DNA of 64,000 nucleotides from Pseudomonas sp. Irchel s3h17 (GCF_900187505.1 NZ_FYDL01000012.1:132345-196344); one strand, 5' to 3'; counted from the stretch's first letter, positions 1-8,668 are shown. The notes: generated by a model from the letters alone, not told the origin. Made by a program: numbers and translations.

Positions 1-471
1 CGCACCCGGAACGTGCGCGAATGCCCCGACCTGATCCATCACTACTGGAGCCGCAAGGAACTGTTTCGCGCCAAGATCAAGGCCTGGCTGGACAAGCACG
101 AGACTGACCCGACCAGCGCTTTCGCCCTGGATGAAACCGGCCTGGTGACGGCCACCCTGCCTCGCCCGCCCACATTGCAGCGCCTGGCCTACAAAATCAT
201 TACCCTGGCCTTGCCCCGGCAACAGCGCCAATTCATGCGCGAAATTCTCTACGGCTGCTACCGTCACCCCAATCCGTTTGATCAGGCATGCACGCCCGTC
301 TGGTGGGAAAAGGCCCGTGACAACCTCGAAAAGCGCTTGAAACGACCGCTTCAGAGCCACCAACTGGAACACTGGTTCAACCACCCGATCAATCGACTGG
401 TGCTCGGCCAACGAAGAAACGCCATTTACCTACATCTGATGCAGGCAAAAGGCGACTCTGCCTCAGGCTAG
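1..471 (+). CDS. Uncharacterised protein, probably cut at the window edge
   Basis: The reading frame is already open at base 1 and ends at a TAG at 469-471, so the true start probably lies outside the window. An in-frame GTG at 13 is the first possible start inside it. The visible 157 codons encode a basic, Trp- and Arg-rich protein with no signal peptide or membrane segment. The C-terminal part (VWWEKARDN and LEHWFNHPINR) looks helical. I do not recognise a family and assign no function. It is followed 33 bp later by a periplasmic binding protein on the same strand. Confidence 0.6.
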   Translation, partial: RTRNVRECPDLIHHYWSRKELFRAKIKAWLDKHETDPTSAFALDETGLVTATLPRPPTLQRLAYKIITLALPRQQRQFMREILYGCYRHPNPFDQACTPVWWEKARDNLEKRLKRPLQSHQLEHWFNHPINRLVLGQRRNAIYLHLMQAKGDSASG

Positions 472-504
472 CTATTTCACTACCTCTCGTCGTAATCTCA
501 AACG

Positions 505-1320
505 ATGCCCGTCATTGCCCAACTGCTGACAGCTGTACTTTTTGCTTGCCTGAGCCTTACCGCCCGGGCGGAAAAACTGCGCATCGTCACCGAGCCCTGG
601 GCCCCCTACGTCTACGAAGAAAACGGCCAGGCCCGTGGGCTGGATTACGAAACCACGGCGATTGTCTTCCAGCGCCTGGGCATCGAAGTGCAATGGCAAT
701 TCCTGCCCTGGAAACGCTGCCTGCAAATGCTCGACCAAGGGCTGGCCGACGGTGCGCTGGACATCTTCCACAGCAATGAGCGCGACGCGACGCTGCTCTA
801 CCCCAGCGAGCCGCTGTCGCAAGTCGAATTCGTGATGTTCTACGCCAATGCCCGCCCTCACCCCTTCCGCACCCTGGAAGACCTGCGCGGCCTGACCATC
901 GGCACCTCACCCGGCTACCTGTACAGCCAGGATTTTCGCGAGTCGACGCTGTTCACCCGCGAACCGGCGCCGACCCATGAAGCCAACTTCGGCAAACTGG
1001 CGCGCGGGCGCATCGACCTGCTGATCACCGACCGCCGGGTAGGCCAGACCCTGCTCGACAGCCTGAACCTGCGCGATCAGATCAGCGAAAGCCCGACTGT
1101 CATCAGTCACGAAAGCCAGTTCCTGGCCGTACGCCGCAATGCGGGCATGGACCTGCTGGTGCAGCGCTTCGGTGCCGAACTCAAGCGCTTCAAGCGCGAA
1201 CCGGCCTACGCCCAGCTCAGCGCGCGCTATGGCGCAACACCCGCCCCCGCAGCCCAGTTGGCGACACCGCAAGCGGGCAATGAAAAAACCGTTGAGCAGC
1301 AGGAAAGCAGCGCACACTGA
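505..1320 (+). CDS. Periplasmic substrate-binding protein, family 3 (amino-acid type)
   Basis: A 271-residue protein with a signal peptide (hydrophobic residues 5-20, cleavage probably after the first Ala-Arg-Ala). The mature start EKLRIVTEPWAPYVYEENG followed by ARGLDYETTAIVFQRLG is typical of the SBP_bac_3 fold used by polar amino acid ABC transporters. The later block with TIGTSPGYLYSQDFRES is the second lobe. No permease or ATPase gene is adjacent, so this may be an orphan binding protein or a sensor-type solute binder. The C-terminal 25 residues are Ala/Gln-rich and look disordered. The ligand cannot be predicted from sequence. The ATG at 505 has only a weak Shine-Dalgarno sequence but gives the expected signal peptide. 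Confidence 0.85.
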   Translation: MPVIAQLLTAVLFACLSLTARAEKLRIVTEPWAPYVYEENGQARGLDYETTAIVFQRLGIEVQWQFLPWKRCLQMLDQGLADGALDIFHSNERDATLLYPSEPLSQVEFVMFYANARPHPFRTLEDLRGLTIGTSPGYLYSQDFRESTLFTREPAPTHEANFGKLARGRIDLLITDRRVGQTLLDSLNLRDQISESPTVISHESQFLAVRRNAGMDLLVQRFGAELKRFKREPAYAQLSARYGATPAPAAQLATPQAGNEKTVEQQESSAH

Positions 1321-1329
1321 TTGCTCTGT

Positions 1330-1335
1330 TATACT
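1330..1335 (+). promoter_or_regulatory. Possible -10 element (TATACT) upstream of rhlE
   Basis: TATACT lies 11 bases after the preceding gene. No good -35 hexamer sits 16-18 bases upstream, so this is a weak call. If it is used, the rhlE mRNA would have a leader of about 200 nt, as is common for DEAD-box helicase messages that are controlled after transcription or by cold. Confidence 0.25.
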
Positions 1336-1547
1336 CCGGCCTTCCCGCCAGGCTTACGCCCGGACGCTCGGGACTGTTTAAGGCCTCTCGACATCGCTAC
1401 AGCGCAGCTTTCCAGCCCGCGCGAGCACTCGAAGTTGAGCCTTCAGACCCCAGCAGGACCGGACGCGATTGCGCTTCTCTCAAACGCCACTCGCGCCAGG
1501 CAAGACTATCCCATTGGGCCAAGCCCTAACTAAAAACAGGATTACTC

Positions 1548-3401
1548 ATGTCCTTTGCTTCCCTCGGTCTCTCCGAGGCTTTAGTCAGCGCCATCGAAGC
1601 CGCCGGCTACACCCAGCCTACTCCGGTGCAACAGCGGGCCATTCCCGCCGTGTTGCAAGGTCGCGACCTGATGGTCGCGGCACAGACAGGCACAGGCAAG
1701 ACCGGTGGTTTCGCCCTGCCGATTCTGGAACGCCTGTTTCCCAACGGTCACCCGGACAAATCCCAGCGTCACGGCCCGCGCCAACCGCGCGTACTGGTCC
1801 TGACCCCGACTCGCGAACTGGCTGCCCAGGTGCATGAAAGCTTCAAGCTCTATGCCCGCGACCTCAAGTTCGTCAGCGCCTGCATCTTCGGCGGCGTTGG
1901 CATGAACCCGCAGGTTCAGGCCATGGCCCGTGGCGTTGACGTGCTGGTTGCCTGCCCGGGTCGCTTGCTCGACCTGGCCGGCCAAGGCAGCGTCGACCTG
2001 TCCCACGTGGAAATCCTGGTACTGGACGAAGCCGACCGCATGCTCGACATGGGCTTTGTCCATGACGTGAAGAAGGTCCTCGCCCGCCTGCCGGCCAAAC
2101 GTCAGAACCTGCTGTTCTCGGCGACGTTCTCCAAGGACATCACCGACCTTGCCGGCAAGCTGCTGCACAACCCTGAGCGCATCGAAGTCACGCCGCCGAA
2201 CACCACGGTCGAGCGCATCGAGCAACGGGTCTTCCGCTTGCCTGCCAGCCACAAGCGTTCGCTGCTGGCGCACCTGATTACCGCGGGCGCCTGGGAACAG
2301 GTACTGGTCTTCACCCGCACCAAGCACGGCGCCAACCGCCTGGCCGAGTACCTGGACAAGCACGGCCTGAGCGCCGTGGCGATCCACGGCAACAAGAGCC
2401 AGAATGCCCGCACCAAAGCCCTGGCTGACTTCAAGGCCGGCGAAGTGCGCATCCTGGTGGCCACCGACATCGCCGCACGCGGCCTGGACATCGACCAGTT
2501 GCCACACGTGGTCAACTTCGAACTGCCGAACGTCGACGAAGACTACGTGCACCGTATCGGCCGTACCGGCCGTGCCGGTCGTTCGGGCGAGGCCATCTCG
2601 CTGGTAGCACCGGACGAAGAAAAACTGCTGAAAAGCATCGAGCGCATGACCAAGCAGAAAATCGCCGATGGCGACCTGATGGGTTTTGACTCCAGTACCG
2701 TAGAAGCGGAAAAACCTGAAGTACGCGAGCGTCCGGATGTACGTAACCCGCGCAACCCACGCGGCCCTCGCGGCGACGGTCCGAACGGTGGTGGTGGCGG
2801 TCGCAAGGACAAGGGCAAGGACAAGGGTGGCAAGGAAAAACCGCCGGCCGCCCGTGGCGAACGCCCGGCGCAAAAACCGCGTGAAGGCACGCCAGCCCGT
2901 GAACAGCAACGCCCTGCTCCACGTGCGGCCGCCGACCGGGCACCGGACGAGTTCCTCGACGACGATGTGGATAACTTCGGTAACCGCGTCGACTACGTGC
3001 CACAGCAGAAACCGGCCCAGGGCCGTGGTCGCCGTCCGGGTGCCCCGGCTCAAGGCGCAGGGGCTGGCGCTCCACGCACCGGCCAGCCGCAAGGCCGGCA
3101 GAACGGTCCGCGCAACAGCAGCGGCGCCACCACTGGCACCCCGCCAGCCAAGCGCAGCGGCCCGCGTAGCGGCGCCCCTCGTGACGGCCAGGCCCGCCGC
3201 GAAGACTCGCGCACCCGTCGTCCGGCCCGTGACGACCAGCCGCGCCAGGAACCGGCGGTACAAAACCCGCGCGGCGGCCCGGCACCAAAGATCATTCACA
3301 AGGAGTCCAAGAGCGATCGCTTCCCGACACCTGAGCAGCTCGATCAACTGCCAAGCCGTCCACGCGGCGAAAAACCTGCGTTGCTGACCCGCAACCGCTG
3401 A
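1548..3401 (+). CDS. rhlE: ATP-dependent DEAD-box RNA helicase RhlE
   Basis: A 617-residue cytoplasmic RNA helicase acting in ribosome assembly and RNA turnover. The core carries every DEAD-box motif in order: FASLGLSEALVSAIEAAGY with PTPVQQRAIP (Q motif), AAQTGTGKT (motif I), PTRELAAQV (Ia), PGRLLDL (Ib), DEAD (II), SAT (III), VLVFTRTKHGANRLAEYL (IV), ATDIAARGLDI (V) and HRIGRTGRAGRSG (VI). From about residue 385 the sequence turns into a 230-residue basic, Arg/Gly/Pro-rich tail, probably a disordered RNA-binding extension. That makes the protein longer than E. coli RhlE (about 450 residues). It has a perfect hairpin terminator immediately downstream. Synteny with PA0428 supports the name. 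Confidence 0.95.
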   Translation: MSFASLGLSEALVSAIEAAGYTQPTPVQQRAIPAVLQGRDLMVAAQTGTGKTGGFALPILERLFPNGHPDKSQRHGPRQPRVLVLTPTRELAAQVHESFKLYARDLKFVSACIFGGVGMNPQVQAMARGVDVLVACPGRLLDLAGQGSVDLSHVEILVLDEADRMLDMGFVHDVKKVLARLPAKRQNLLFSATFSKDITDLAGKLLHNPERIEVTPPNTTVERIEQRVFRLPASHKRSLLAHLITAGAWEQVLVFTRTKHGANRLAEYLDKHGLSAVAIHGNKSQNARTKALADFKAGEVRILVATDIAARGLDIDQLPHVVNFELPNVDEDYVHRIGRTGRAGRSGEAISLVAPDEEKLLKSIERMTKQKIADGDLMGFDSSTVEAEKPEVRERPDVRNPRNPRGPRGDGPNGGGGGRKDKGKDKGGKEKPPAARGERPAQKPREGTPAREQQRPAPRAAADRAPDEFLDDDVDNFGNRVDYVPQQKPAQGRGRRPGAPAQGAGAGAPRTGQPQGRQNGPRNSSGATTGTPPAKRSGPRSGAPRDGQARREDSRTRRPARDDQPRQEPAVQNPRGGPAPKIIHKESKSDRFPTPEQLDQLPSRPRGEKPALLTRNR

Positions 3402-3420
3402 TTTTTCAAGCACCATGAAA

Positions 3421-3456
3421 AACGCCCCGGATCTTGCGATCCGGGGCGTTTTTTTT
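3421..3456. terminator. Rho-independent terminator shared by rhlE and yceI
   Basis: A perfect 13-bp stem (3421-3433 with 3438-3450) around a TTGC tetraloop, flanked by A-rich sequence on the left and a run of eight T on the right. It lies between convergent genes and can serve both strands. Confidence 0.95.
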
Positions 3457-3469
3457 GTAGCCGCGAAAA

Positions 3470-4066
3470 TTACTTCGCTTTCACGCCTTCAAACGTGATG
3501 TACAACTCGACCGCGTCGGAAGCCGGGCCCAGATTTTTCTGCTTGCCGAAATCGCTACGCTTGATGTGGGTGGTACCTTCGAAGCCCGCACGGTAGCCGC
3601 CCCATGGATCCTTGCCTTCACCCAGGAAGGTGGCCTTGACCACAACCGGCTTGGTCACGCCCAGCAGGGTCAGGTCGCCTGTCACGTCAGCGGTTTCCTT
3701 GCCATCCGCGTTCTTGCCGGTGGACTTGACGCTGGTGGAGACGAACTTGGCATCAGCAAACTTTCCCGCATCCAGGAAGTCGCTACTGGTGATGTGCTTG
3801 TCACGCTCGGCATGGTTGGTGAACACACTGCCAGTGCGTACGTTGACTTCGATCTTGCTGTCTTCCGGCTTGGCCGCGTCGAAGCTGAACTTGCCATCCA
3901 GGTCCTTGAAGGTACCGGTGATGTAGCTGTAACCCAGGTGGCTGATCTTGAAATCAACGAAGGCGTGCTGGCCTTCCTTGTCGATCACATAGTCCGCGGC
4001 CATCACCTGACCTGCCGACAATACTGCAGTACCAATTGCCAGAGCGGCGAGAGTCTTTTTCAACAT
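3470..4066 (-). CDS. yceI: YceI-family periplasmic lipocalin-like protein
   Basis: A 198-residue secreted protein. The N-terminus (MLKKTLAALAIGTAVLSAG then QVMA) is a Sec signal peptide cleaved before ADYVIDKEGQHAFVDF. The rest is the YceI beta-barrel fold that binds polyisoprenoid lipids, with the repeated strand signatures HLGYSYITGTFKDLDG and LTLLGVTKPVVVKATF. Length fits the family. It sits 31 bp downstream of a cytochrome b561 gene on the same strand, a pairing also seen as yceJ-yceI in E. coli, so the two probably form an operon. The P. aeruginosa homologue PA0423 has been described as the secreted small protease PasP. Protease activity is not evident from the sequence. Confidence 0.93.
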   Translation of the reverse strand: MLKKTLAALAIGTAVLSAGQVMAADYVIDKEGQHAFVDFKISHLGYSYITGTFKDLDGKFSFDAAKPEDSKIEVNVRTGSVFTNHAERDKHITSSDFLDAGKFADAKFVSTSVKSTGKNADGKETADVTGDLTLLGVTKPVVVKATFLGEGKDPWGGYRAGFEGTTHIKRSDFGKQKNLGPASDAVELYITFEGVKAK

Positions 4067-4097
4067 GCTTTCTATTCCTTGGAGTCGAGGTTGAACA

Positions 4098-4649
4098 TCA
4101 GGCTTTGCGACCCAGCATTCGGGTCAGCGTCACATCACGATCGATAAAGTGGTGCTTCAATGCAGCCAGTGCATGGAGGCCGGAAAAAACGACCAGCGCC
4201 CAGGCCAGATAAAAATGAATCACACCCGCTATGTCTGCCTGGTCCGGTAGACCGGAAATCAAGGCAGGGACTTCGAACAGGCCAAACACCGGAATCCCGA
4301 CACCGTCTGCGGTGGAAATCAGGTAGCCGGTAATCATCACGCCGAACAGGCCCAGGTACAGAAACCCGTGACCCAGCTTGGCGCCGAGGCGAGTCATGCG
4401 GTCGTAGCTGGCCAGGATCGGCGGTGGCGGGCTGAAAAAGCGCCAGAGCCCCCGCAATACCATGACCGCGAAGAGCACCAGGCCGATGCTTTTGTGCAAG
4501 TCGGGCGCGTCTTTGCGCCAGGTGCTGTAGTAATCCAGCCCGACCATCCACAAGCCCAGCGCAAATAGGCCGACAACGACCAGCACTACGCCCCAGTGCA
4601 GGAAAATACTGACCCAACCATATCGGGAAGAAGAGTTACGTAGCTGCAT
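4098..4649 (-). CDS. Cytochrome b561 family membrane protein
   Basis: A 183-residue inner-membrane di-heme b-type cytochrome with four predicted transmembrane helices. Candidate haem-ligand histidines are in SIFLHWGVV (helix 1), APDLHKSIG (helix 2), KLGHGFLYLG (helix 3) and the last helix with HFYLAWALVVFSGLHALAALK. I chose the ATG at 4649 because AGGA lies 8 bases upstream. The frame stays open to a TTG at 4679, but that start has no ribosome-binding site. It lies upstream of yceI in a likely two-gene operon, so it may supply electrons to a process involving the periplasmic YceI protein. Confidence 0.9.
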   Translation of the reverse strand: MQLRNSSSRYGWVSIFLHWGVVLVVVGLFALGLWMVGLDYYSTWRKDAPDLHKSIGLVLFAVMVLRGLWRFFSPPPPILASYDRMTRLGAKLGHGFLYLGLFGVMITGYLISTADGVGIPVFGLFEVPALISGLPDQADIAGVIHFYLAWALVVFSGLHALAALKHHFIDRDVTLTRMLGRKA

Positions 4650-4763
4650 TGCCCAAATCCTGTAAAAAACTGCGACCAAGACTATCGAGTTATCTATCGA
4701 TTTAAAGCCGAAAATTTCGCTTTGAAATATCGAGAAAACCGATCAAGAGCCTGCAACAGGATG

Positions 4764-4780
4764 GTTAAGGAAAGATTAAC
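4764..4780 (-). promoter_or_regulatory. Direct-repeat box resembling an OmpR/PmrA-type response-regulator site
   Basis: On the minus strand the bases read GTTAATCTTTCCTTAAC: two TTAA half sites repeated 11 bp apart, the spacing used by OmpR-family regulators such as PmrA and QseB. It lies about 115 bp upstream of the cytochrome b561 start. The rest of the 4680-4944 gap between this operon and bioA shows no other clear signal. Confidence 0.3.
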
Positions 4781-4944
4781 GCCGTGGCAAGCTTCTCTCC
4801 CCGGCACACCGGGCGTGCCCCCGGACGCCGCCGGCTCGTCAATGCAAACACGTGAAAAAGCCACAATAGGTTGTCCGCATCCCTTTCATTGCATAGGCTT
4901 GCGCGACTGTTTGCCCGCGAAACAAGCGAGCCGTCTCGAGGAGA

Positions 4945-6357
4945 ATGAAAATGGGCCTGAATAATCAGTGGATGCAGCGCGATCTCGCGGTCCTGTGGCA
5001 TCCCTGCACCCAGATGAAAGACCACGAACAACTGCCGCTGATCCCAATCAAGCGCGGCGAAGGCGTGTGGCTCGAAGACTTCGAAGGCAAACGTTATCTC
5101 GATGCGGTCAGCTCCTGGTGGGTCAACGTCTTCGGCCATGCCAACCCGCGGATCAACCAGCGGATCAAGGACCAGGTGGATCAACTGGAACACGTGATCC
5201 TCGCCGGCTTCAGCCACCAGCCGGTGATCGAACTGTCCGAGCGCCTGGTGAAAATGACTCCGGAAGGCCTGACCCGGTGCTTCTACGCCGATAACGGCTC
5301 GTCGTGCATCGAAGTCGCGTTGAAAATGAGCTTCCACTACTGGCTCAACCGCGGCCTGCCGAACAAAAAGCGCTTCGTCACCCTGACCAACAGCTACCAC
5401 GGCGAGACCATGGCCGCGATGTCGGTCGGCGATGTGCCGCTGTTCACCGAAACCTACAAAGCCCTGCTGCTGGACACCATCAAGGTGCCGAGTCCCGACT
5501 GCTACCTGCGCCCCGAGGGCATGAGCTGGGAGGAACACTCGCGCAACCTGTTTGCCGCGATGGAGCAGACCCTGGCGGAAAACCACGACACGGTCGCGGC
5601 GGTGATTATCGAACCGCTGATCCAGGGCGCGGGCGGCATGCGCATGTATCACCCGGTGTACCTGAAACTGCTGCGCGAAGCCTGCGACCGTTACGGCGTA
5701 CACCTGATCCTCGACGAAATCGCCGTCGGTTTCGGCCGTACCGGCACGATGTTCGCCTGTGAGCAGGCCGGTATCCGTCCAGACTTCCTGTGCCTGTCCA
5801 AGGCCCTGACCGGCGGCTATCTGCCGCTGGCGGCCTGCATCACCACCGACGACGTCTACAGCGCCTTCTACGACGACTACCCGACCCTGCGCGCCTTCCT
5901 GCACTCCCACAGCTACACCGGCAACCCGCTGGCCTGTGCGGCCGCGCTGGCGACCCTGGATATCTTCGAGCACGACAACGTCATCGAGAACAACAAGGCC
6001 CTGGCCCAGCGCATGGCCTCGTCCACCGCGCACCTGGTGGACCACCCTAACGTCTCGGAGGTGCGCCAGACCGGCATGGTACTGGCCATCGAGATGGTCC
6101 AGGACAAGGCCAGCAAGACCGCCTACCCATGGCAGGAACGCCGTGGCCTGAAAGTGTTCCAGCATGCGCTGGAGCGCGGTGCGCTGTTGCGCCCGTTGGG
6201 CAGCGTGGTGTATTTCCTGCCGCCCTATGTGATCACCCCCGAGCAGATCGACTTCCTCGCCGAAGTCGCCAGCGAAGGCATCGACATCGCTACCCGCGAC
6301 AGCATCAGCGTGGCCGTGCCGAAGGACTTCCACCCGGGGTTCCGTGATCCGGGTTAA
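4945..6357 (+). CDS. bioA: Adenosylmethionine-8-amino-7-oxononanoate aminotransferase
   Basis: A 470-residue PLP-dependent class III aminotransferase that makes 7,8-diaminopelargonate in biotin synthesis. Seen motifs are WHPCTQMKDHE near the N-terminus (typical of BioA), the substrate region with DAVSSWWVNVFGH, the DEIAVGFGRTGT block with the PLP-binding Asp, and the Schiff-base Lys at about residue 286 in CLSKALTGGYLPLA. Length matches Pseudomonas BioA. GAGGAG precedes the ATG at 4945; a second in-frame ATG follows at 4951. As in P. aeruginosa it is separated from the rest of the bio genes and lies next to rsmE. Confidence 0.95.
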   Translation: MKMGLNNQWMQRDLAVLWHPCTQMKDHEQLPLIPIKRGEGVWLEDFEGKRYLDAVSSWWVNVFGHANPRINQRIKDQVDQLEHVILAGFSHQPVIELSERLVKMTPEGLTRCFYADNGSSCIEVALKMSFHYWLNRGLPNKKRFVTLTNSYHGETMAAMSVGDVPLFTETYKALLLDTIKVPSPDCYLRPEGMSWEEHSRNLFAAMEQTLAENHDTVAAVIIEPLIQGAGGMRMYHPVYLKLLREACDRYGVHLILDEIAVGFGRTGTMFACEQAGIRPDFLCLSKALTGGYLPLAACITTDDVYSAFYDDYPTLRAFLHSHSYTGNPLACAAALATLDIFEHDNVIENNKALAQRMASSTAHLVDHPNVSEVRQTGMVLAIEMVQDKASKTAYPWQERRGLKVFQHALERGALLRPLGSVVYFLPPYVITPEQIDFLAEVASEGIDIATRDSISVAVPKDFHPGFRDPG

Positions 6358-6375
6358 GCCCTGTCGATGACCCAC

Positions 6376-6507
6376 TGTGGCGAGGGAGCTTGCTCCCGCT
6401 GGGGCGCAAAGCGGCCCCAAAACCTGCAACCGTGTTTCACCGGTTAAAACGCATCCGCCGGGTTACGGCTGCTTCGCAGCCGAGCGGGAGCAAGCTCCCT
6501 CGCCACA
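6376..6507. repeat. REPIN of the GTGGCGAGGGAGC family
   Basis: Two inverted REP units, GTGGCGAGGGAGCTTGCTCC at the left and its reverse complement ending at 6506, enclose about 80 bases. The pair lies between bioA and rsmE. The same family recurs at 30457, 34117 and 63716. The upstream-extended reading frame of rsmE runs through it but is not coding there. Confidence 0.9.
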
Positions 6508-6565
6508 AAAACCCGTTCCCGCAAATCAGTGTCAAGCTACATCCGACTTTTTACAGAGAACCGAA

Positions 6566-7285
6566 ATGAGACTGTCCCGCTTCTTTATCGACGCCCCCTT
6601 GAGCCTCGGCGAACATGAATTGCCCGAGGCCCAGGCGCATTACATCAGCCGCGTGCTGCGCATGGCCGAAGGCGATGCCCTGCAAGTGTTCGACGGTTCT
6701 GGCCAGGAATTTCGCGGCACCCTGGCGGAAGTCGGCAAGAAGCGTGTACGGGTAGCGTTGACGGAAAGCTTCGCCGGGCAAGTCGAGTCGCCCCTGCAGA
6801 TTCACCTGGGCCAGGGCCTGTCCCGTGGCGAGCGCATGGACTGGGCGATACAGAAAGCCACCGAGTTGGGCGTGAACGAAATCACCCCGATCTTCAGTGA
6901 CCGCTGCGAAGTCCGGCTCAAGGACGAACGCGCCGACAAACGCCTGCAACACTGGCGTCAGGTGGCGATCAGTGCTTGTGAACAATGCGGTCGCTCACGG
7001 GTGCCGGTGATTCATCCACCCGTACTGTTGGCCGACTGGCTCAAACACACCGAGGCCGAGCTCAAGCTGGTGCTGCACCCGGTGGCCGAGCCGCTGGTGA
7101 GCCATGCAAAACCCGCGACCCTGGCCTTCCTGATCGGCCCGGAAGGCGGCTTGACGGAGGCTGAAGTCGAACAGGCCCAAGGCGCGGGCTTCCATTCCGC
7201 TCGCCTCGGTCCACGGGTGTTGCGCACCGAGACCGCGCCGGTGGTGGCGTTGGCGGTGGCCCAGCAGTTGTGGGGGGACTTCTAA
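6566..7285 (+). CDS. rsmE: 16S rRNA (uracil-1498-N3)-methyltransferase
   Basis: A 239-residue SPOUT-class methyltransferase that modifies U1498 of 16S rRNA. It starts MRLSRFFIDAPL and has an N-terminal PUA-like domain (HYISRVLRMAEGDALQVFDG), then the knotted SAM-binding domain with QKATELGVNEITPIFSDRC, FLIGPEGGLTEAEVE and LGPRVLRTETAPVVAL, which are diagnostic of RsmE. The frame is open from 6377, but that part is REPIN sequence. The ATG at 6566 gives the normal family length and start. Confidence 0.95.
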   Translation: MRLSRFFIDAPLSLGEHELPEAQAHYISRVLRMAEGDALQVFDGSGQEFRGTLAEVGKKRVRVALTESFAGQVESPLQIHLGQGLSRGERMDWAIQKATELGVNEITPIFSDRCEVRLKDERADKRLQHWRQVAISACEQCGRSRVPVIHPPVLLADWLKHTEAELKLVLHPVAEPLVSHAKPATLAFLIGPEGGLTEAEVEQAQGAGFHSARLGPRVLRTETAPVVALAVAQQLWGDF

Positions 7286-7298
7286 AAATCCAAGGTTT

Positions 7299-7347
7299 GA
7301 TCGTTCCCACTCGTTGATCGTTCCCACGCAGGAGCACGGGAACGATC
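7299..7347. repeat. GATCGTTCCCAC repeat with inverted copy
   Basis: GATCGTTCCCAC occurs twice in tandem (7299-7310 and 7316-7327) and is followed by GGGAACGATC (7338-7347), so the second copy can form a 10-bp hairpin. It lies between the convergent ends of rsmE and a binding-protein gene. It may act as a terminator although it lacks a T run. It resembles a further, minor REP family. Confidence 0.6.
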
Positions 7348-7357
7348 TGCGCTGAGG

Positions 7358-8260
7358 TTACTGCACCGGATCACTCACCGGCTTGGCGATGATGGCCTTG
7401 AGTTCGCTGGTCATCGGGAATTCAAGGTTCAGGCCTTTGGGCGGGATCGGCTGCTCGAACCAGCGCTGGTAGATCCCGTTGATTTCACCCGAGCTGTAGA
7501 GGTCGGCCAGCGTCCCGTTGACCAGTGCGAGGAACTGCGGATCGTCCTTGCGCACCATGCAGCTGTAGATTTCCCGCGACTGCTCTTCCCCGACCACCAC
7601 CCACTTGTGCGGATCACGGGCCTTGGCGCGCTCGCCGTAGAGCAACGCGTCGTCCATGTAAAACGCTGCCGCCCGACCCGATTGCAGCATCTGGAAGGCT
7701 TCGCCGTGGTCCTTGGCGCTGATCACGAACATGTCAATCTTGTGGTCGACGTTGTAGCTTTTCAGGAAGCGCTCGTTGGTGGTGCCGGCGGTGGTCACCA
7801 CATTCTTGCCGCGTAGATCGGCGAAGCTTTTGATGCCGCTGTCGTTGGCGGTCAGCAACTGGCCTTTGACGTAGATAAACCCGTAGGAAAACGCCACCTG
7901 CTTCTGCCGCTCAGCCGTCACCCCGGTCGACCCGCACTCCAGGTCCACGGTACCGTTCTGCACCAGCGGGATTCGGGTTTGCGAGGTCACCAGGTTGTAC
8001 TTCACCTTGAGCTCGGGCAGCGCCAGTTTCTGCTGGATACGCTCGACAATCTTGCTCGCCAGGTCCACCGAGTAGCCCATGGGCTGGCCCGAGTGATCCC
8101 CCACGTAGGAGAACGGCACCGACGCATCGCGGTAGCCCAGGGTGATGCTGTTGGCGCTGGCGATCTTGCCCAGGGTGCCGGTCAACGGCGCTTCGTTCGC
8201 CTGGGCTTGCGTGCCGAGCAACAGGCCCAGGGTGCAGGCGATCAACGTGATTTTTTGCAT
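7358..8260 (-). CDS. Amino-acid ABC transporter substrate-binding protein (GltI-like)
   Basis: A 300-residue periplasmic protein with a signal peptide (MQKITLIACTLGLLLGTQAQA, so cleavage near residue 21). The mature part has family-3 binding-protein signatures: TLGYRDASVPFSYVGD, GYSVDLASKIVERIQ, VDLECGSTGVTAERQKQVAF and FADLRGKNVVTTAGTT. This arrangement is close to glutamate/aspartate binding proteins. It is encoded 29 bp downstream of ridA and in the same direction as ridA and the D-amino-acid dehydrogenase gene. It therefore probably delivers amino acids, possibly D-forms, to that pathway. No permease genes are adjacent. The ligand assignment is inference. Confidence 0.88.
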   Translation of the reverse strand: MQKITLIACTLGLLLGTQAQANEAPLTGTLGKIASANSITLGYRDASVPFSYVGDHSGQPMGYSVDLASKIVERIQQKLALPELKVKYNLVTSQTRIPLVQNGTVDLECGSTGVTAERQKQVAFSYGFIYVKGQLLTANDSGIKSFADLRGKNVVTTAGTTNERFLKSYNVDHKIDMFVISAKDHGEAFQMLQSGRAAAFYMDDALLYGERAKARDPHKWVVVGEEQSREIYSCMVRKDDPQFLALVNGTLADLYSSGEINGIYQRWFEQPIPPKGLNLEFPMTSELKAIIAKPVSDPVQ

Positions 8261-8289
8261 TGTTATTCTCCGTTGTGGGTAAGACGTGT

Positions 8290-8640
8290 TTATCGACGAG
8301 CCGCGATGACGGTGATTTCCACCAGGACCTGCGGGCGTGCCAGTTCGGCCTGCAAGGTGGTGCGGCTCGGTGCCTGGCCCGGCGACAACCAGGCCGACCA
8401 GACTTCGTTCATGGCCGCAAAGTCCTGCTCGATGTTCTTCAGGTAAATGGTCGCACTGAGCAGATGATCCTTGTCGCTGCCCGCTTCGGCCAGTAATGCA
8501 TCGATCTTCTCCAGCACTTCGCGGGTCTGTCCGGTGGCATCGGTGGCATCGCCCGGCACCTGGCCTGAGAGAAAGGCCAGGTCGCCAAAGGTCACGGCGC
8601 CGGACAGACGTGGGTTGGTGTGGATGCGGGTGATGGTCAT
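8290..8640 (-). CDS. RidA family enamine/imine deaminase
   Basis: A 116-residue protein of the RidA/YjgF/UK114 family, which hydrolyses reactive enamines and imines produced by PLP enzymes and amino-acid oxidases. Seen are GDLAFLSGQVPGD, the segment with HLLSATIYLKNIEQDFAAMN, and the catalytic-type Arg in APSRTTLQAELARPQVLVEI. I use the ATG at 8640 because AAGGAA lies just upstream; the open frame continues to 8679 without a better signal. The neighbouring D-amino-acid dehydrogenase forms imino acids, exactly the product a RidA protein would hydrolyse, so the pairing makes functional sense. Confidence 0.92.
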   Translation of the reverse strand: MTITRIHTNPRLSGAVTFGDLAFLSGQVPGDATDATGQTREVLEKIDALLAEAGSDKDHLLSATIYLKNIEQDFAAMNEVWSAWLSPGQAPSRTTLQAELARPQVLVEITVIAARR

Positions 8641-8668
8641 CAGACGTTCCTTCTCAGTGGGTAAGCGT

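Noticed and set aside
1581..3416. 611-codon open frame antisense to rhlE
   Set aside because: It mirrors the GC-rich third positions of rhlE, has no start signal, and its translation shows no domain.
4765..6429. 554-codon open frame antisense to bioA
   Set aside because: Shadow frame caused by codon bias; it extends into a REPIN and lacks any recognisable motif.
6377..6565. Upstream extension of the rsmE frame
   Set aside because: The added residues come from the REPIN; the true start at 6566 matches the family.
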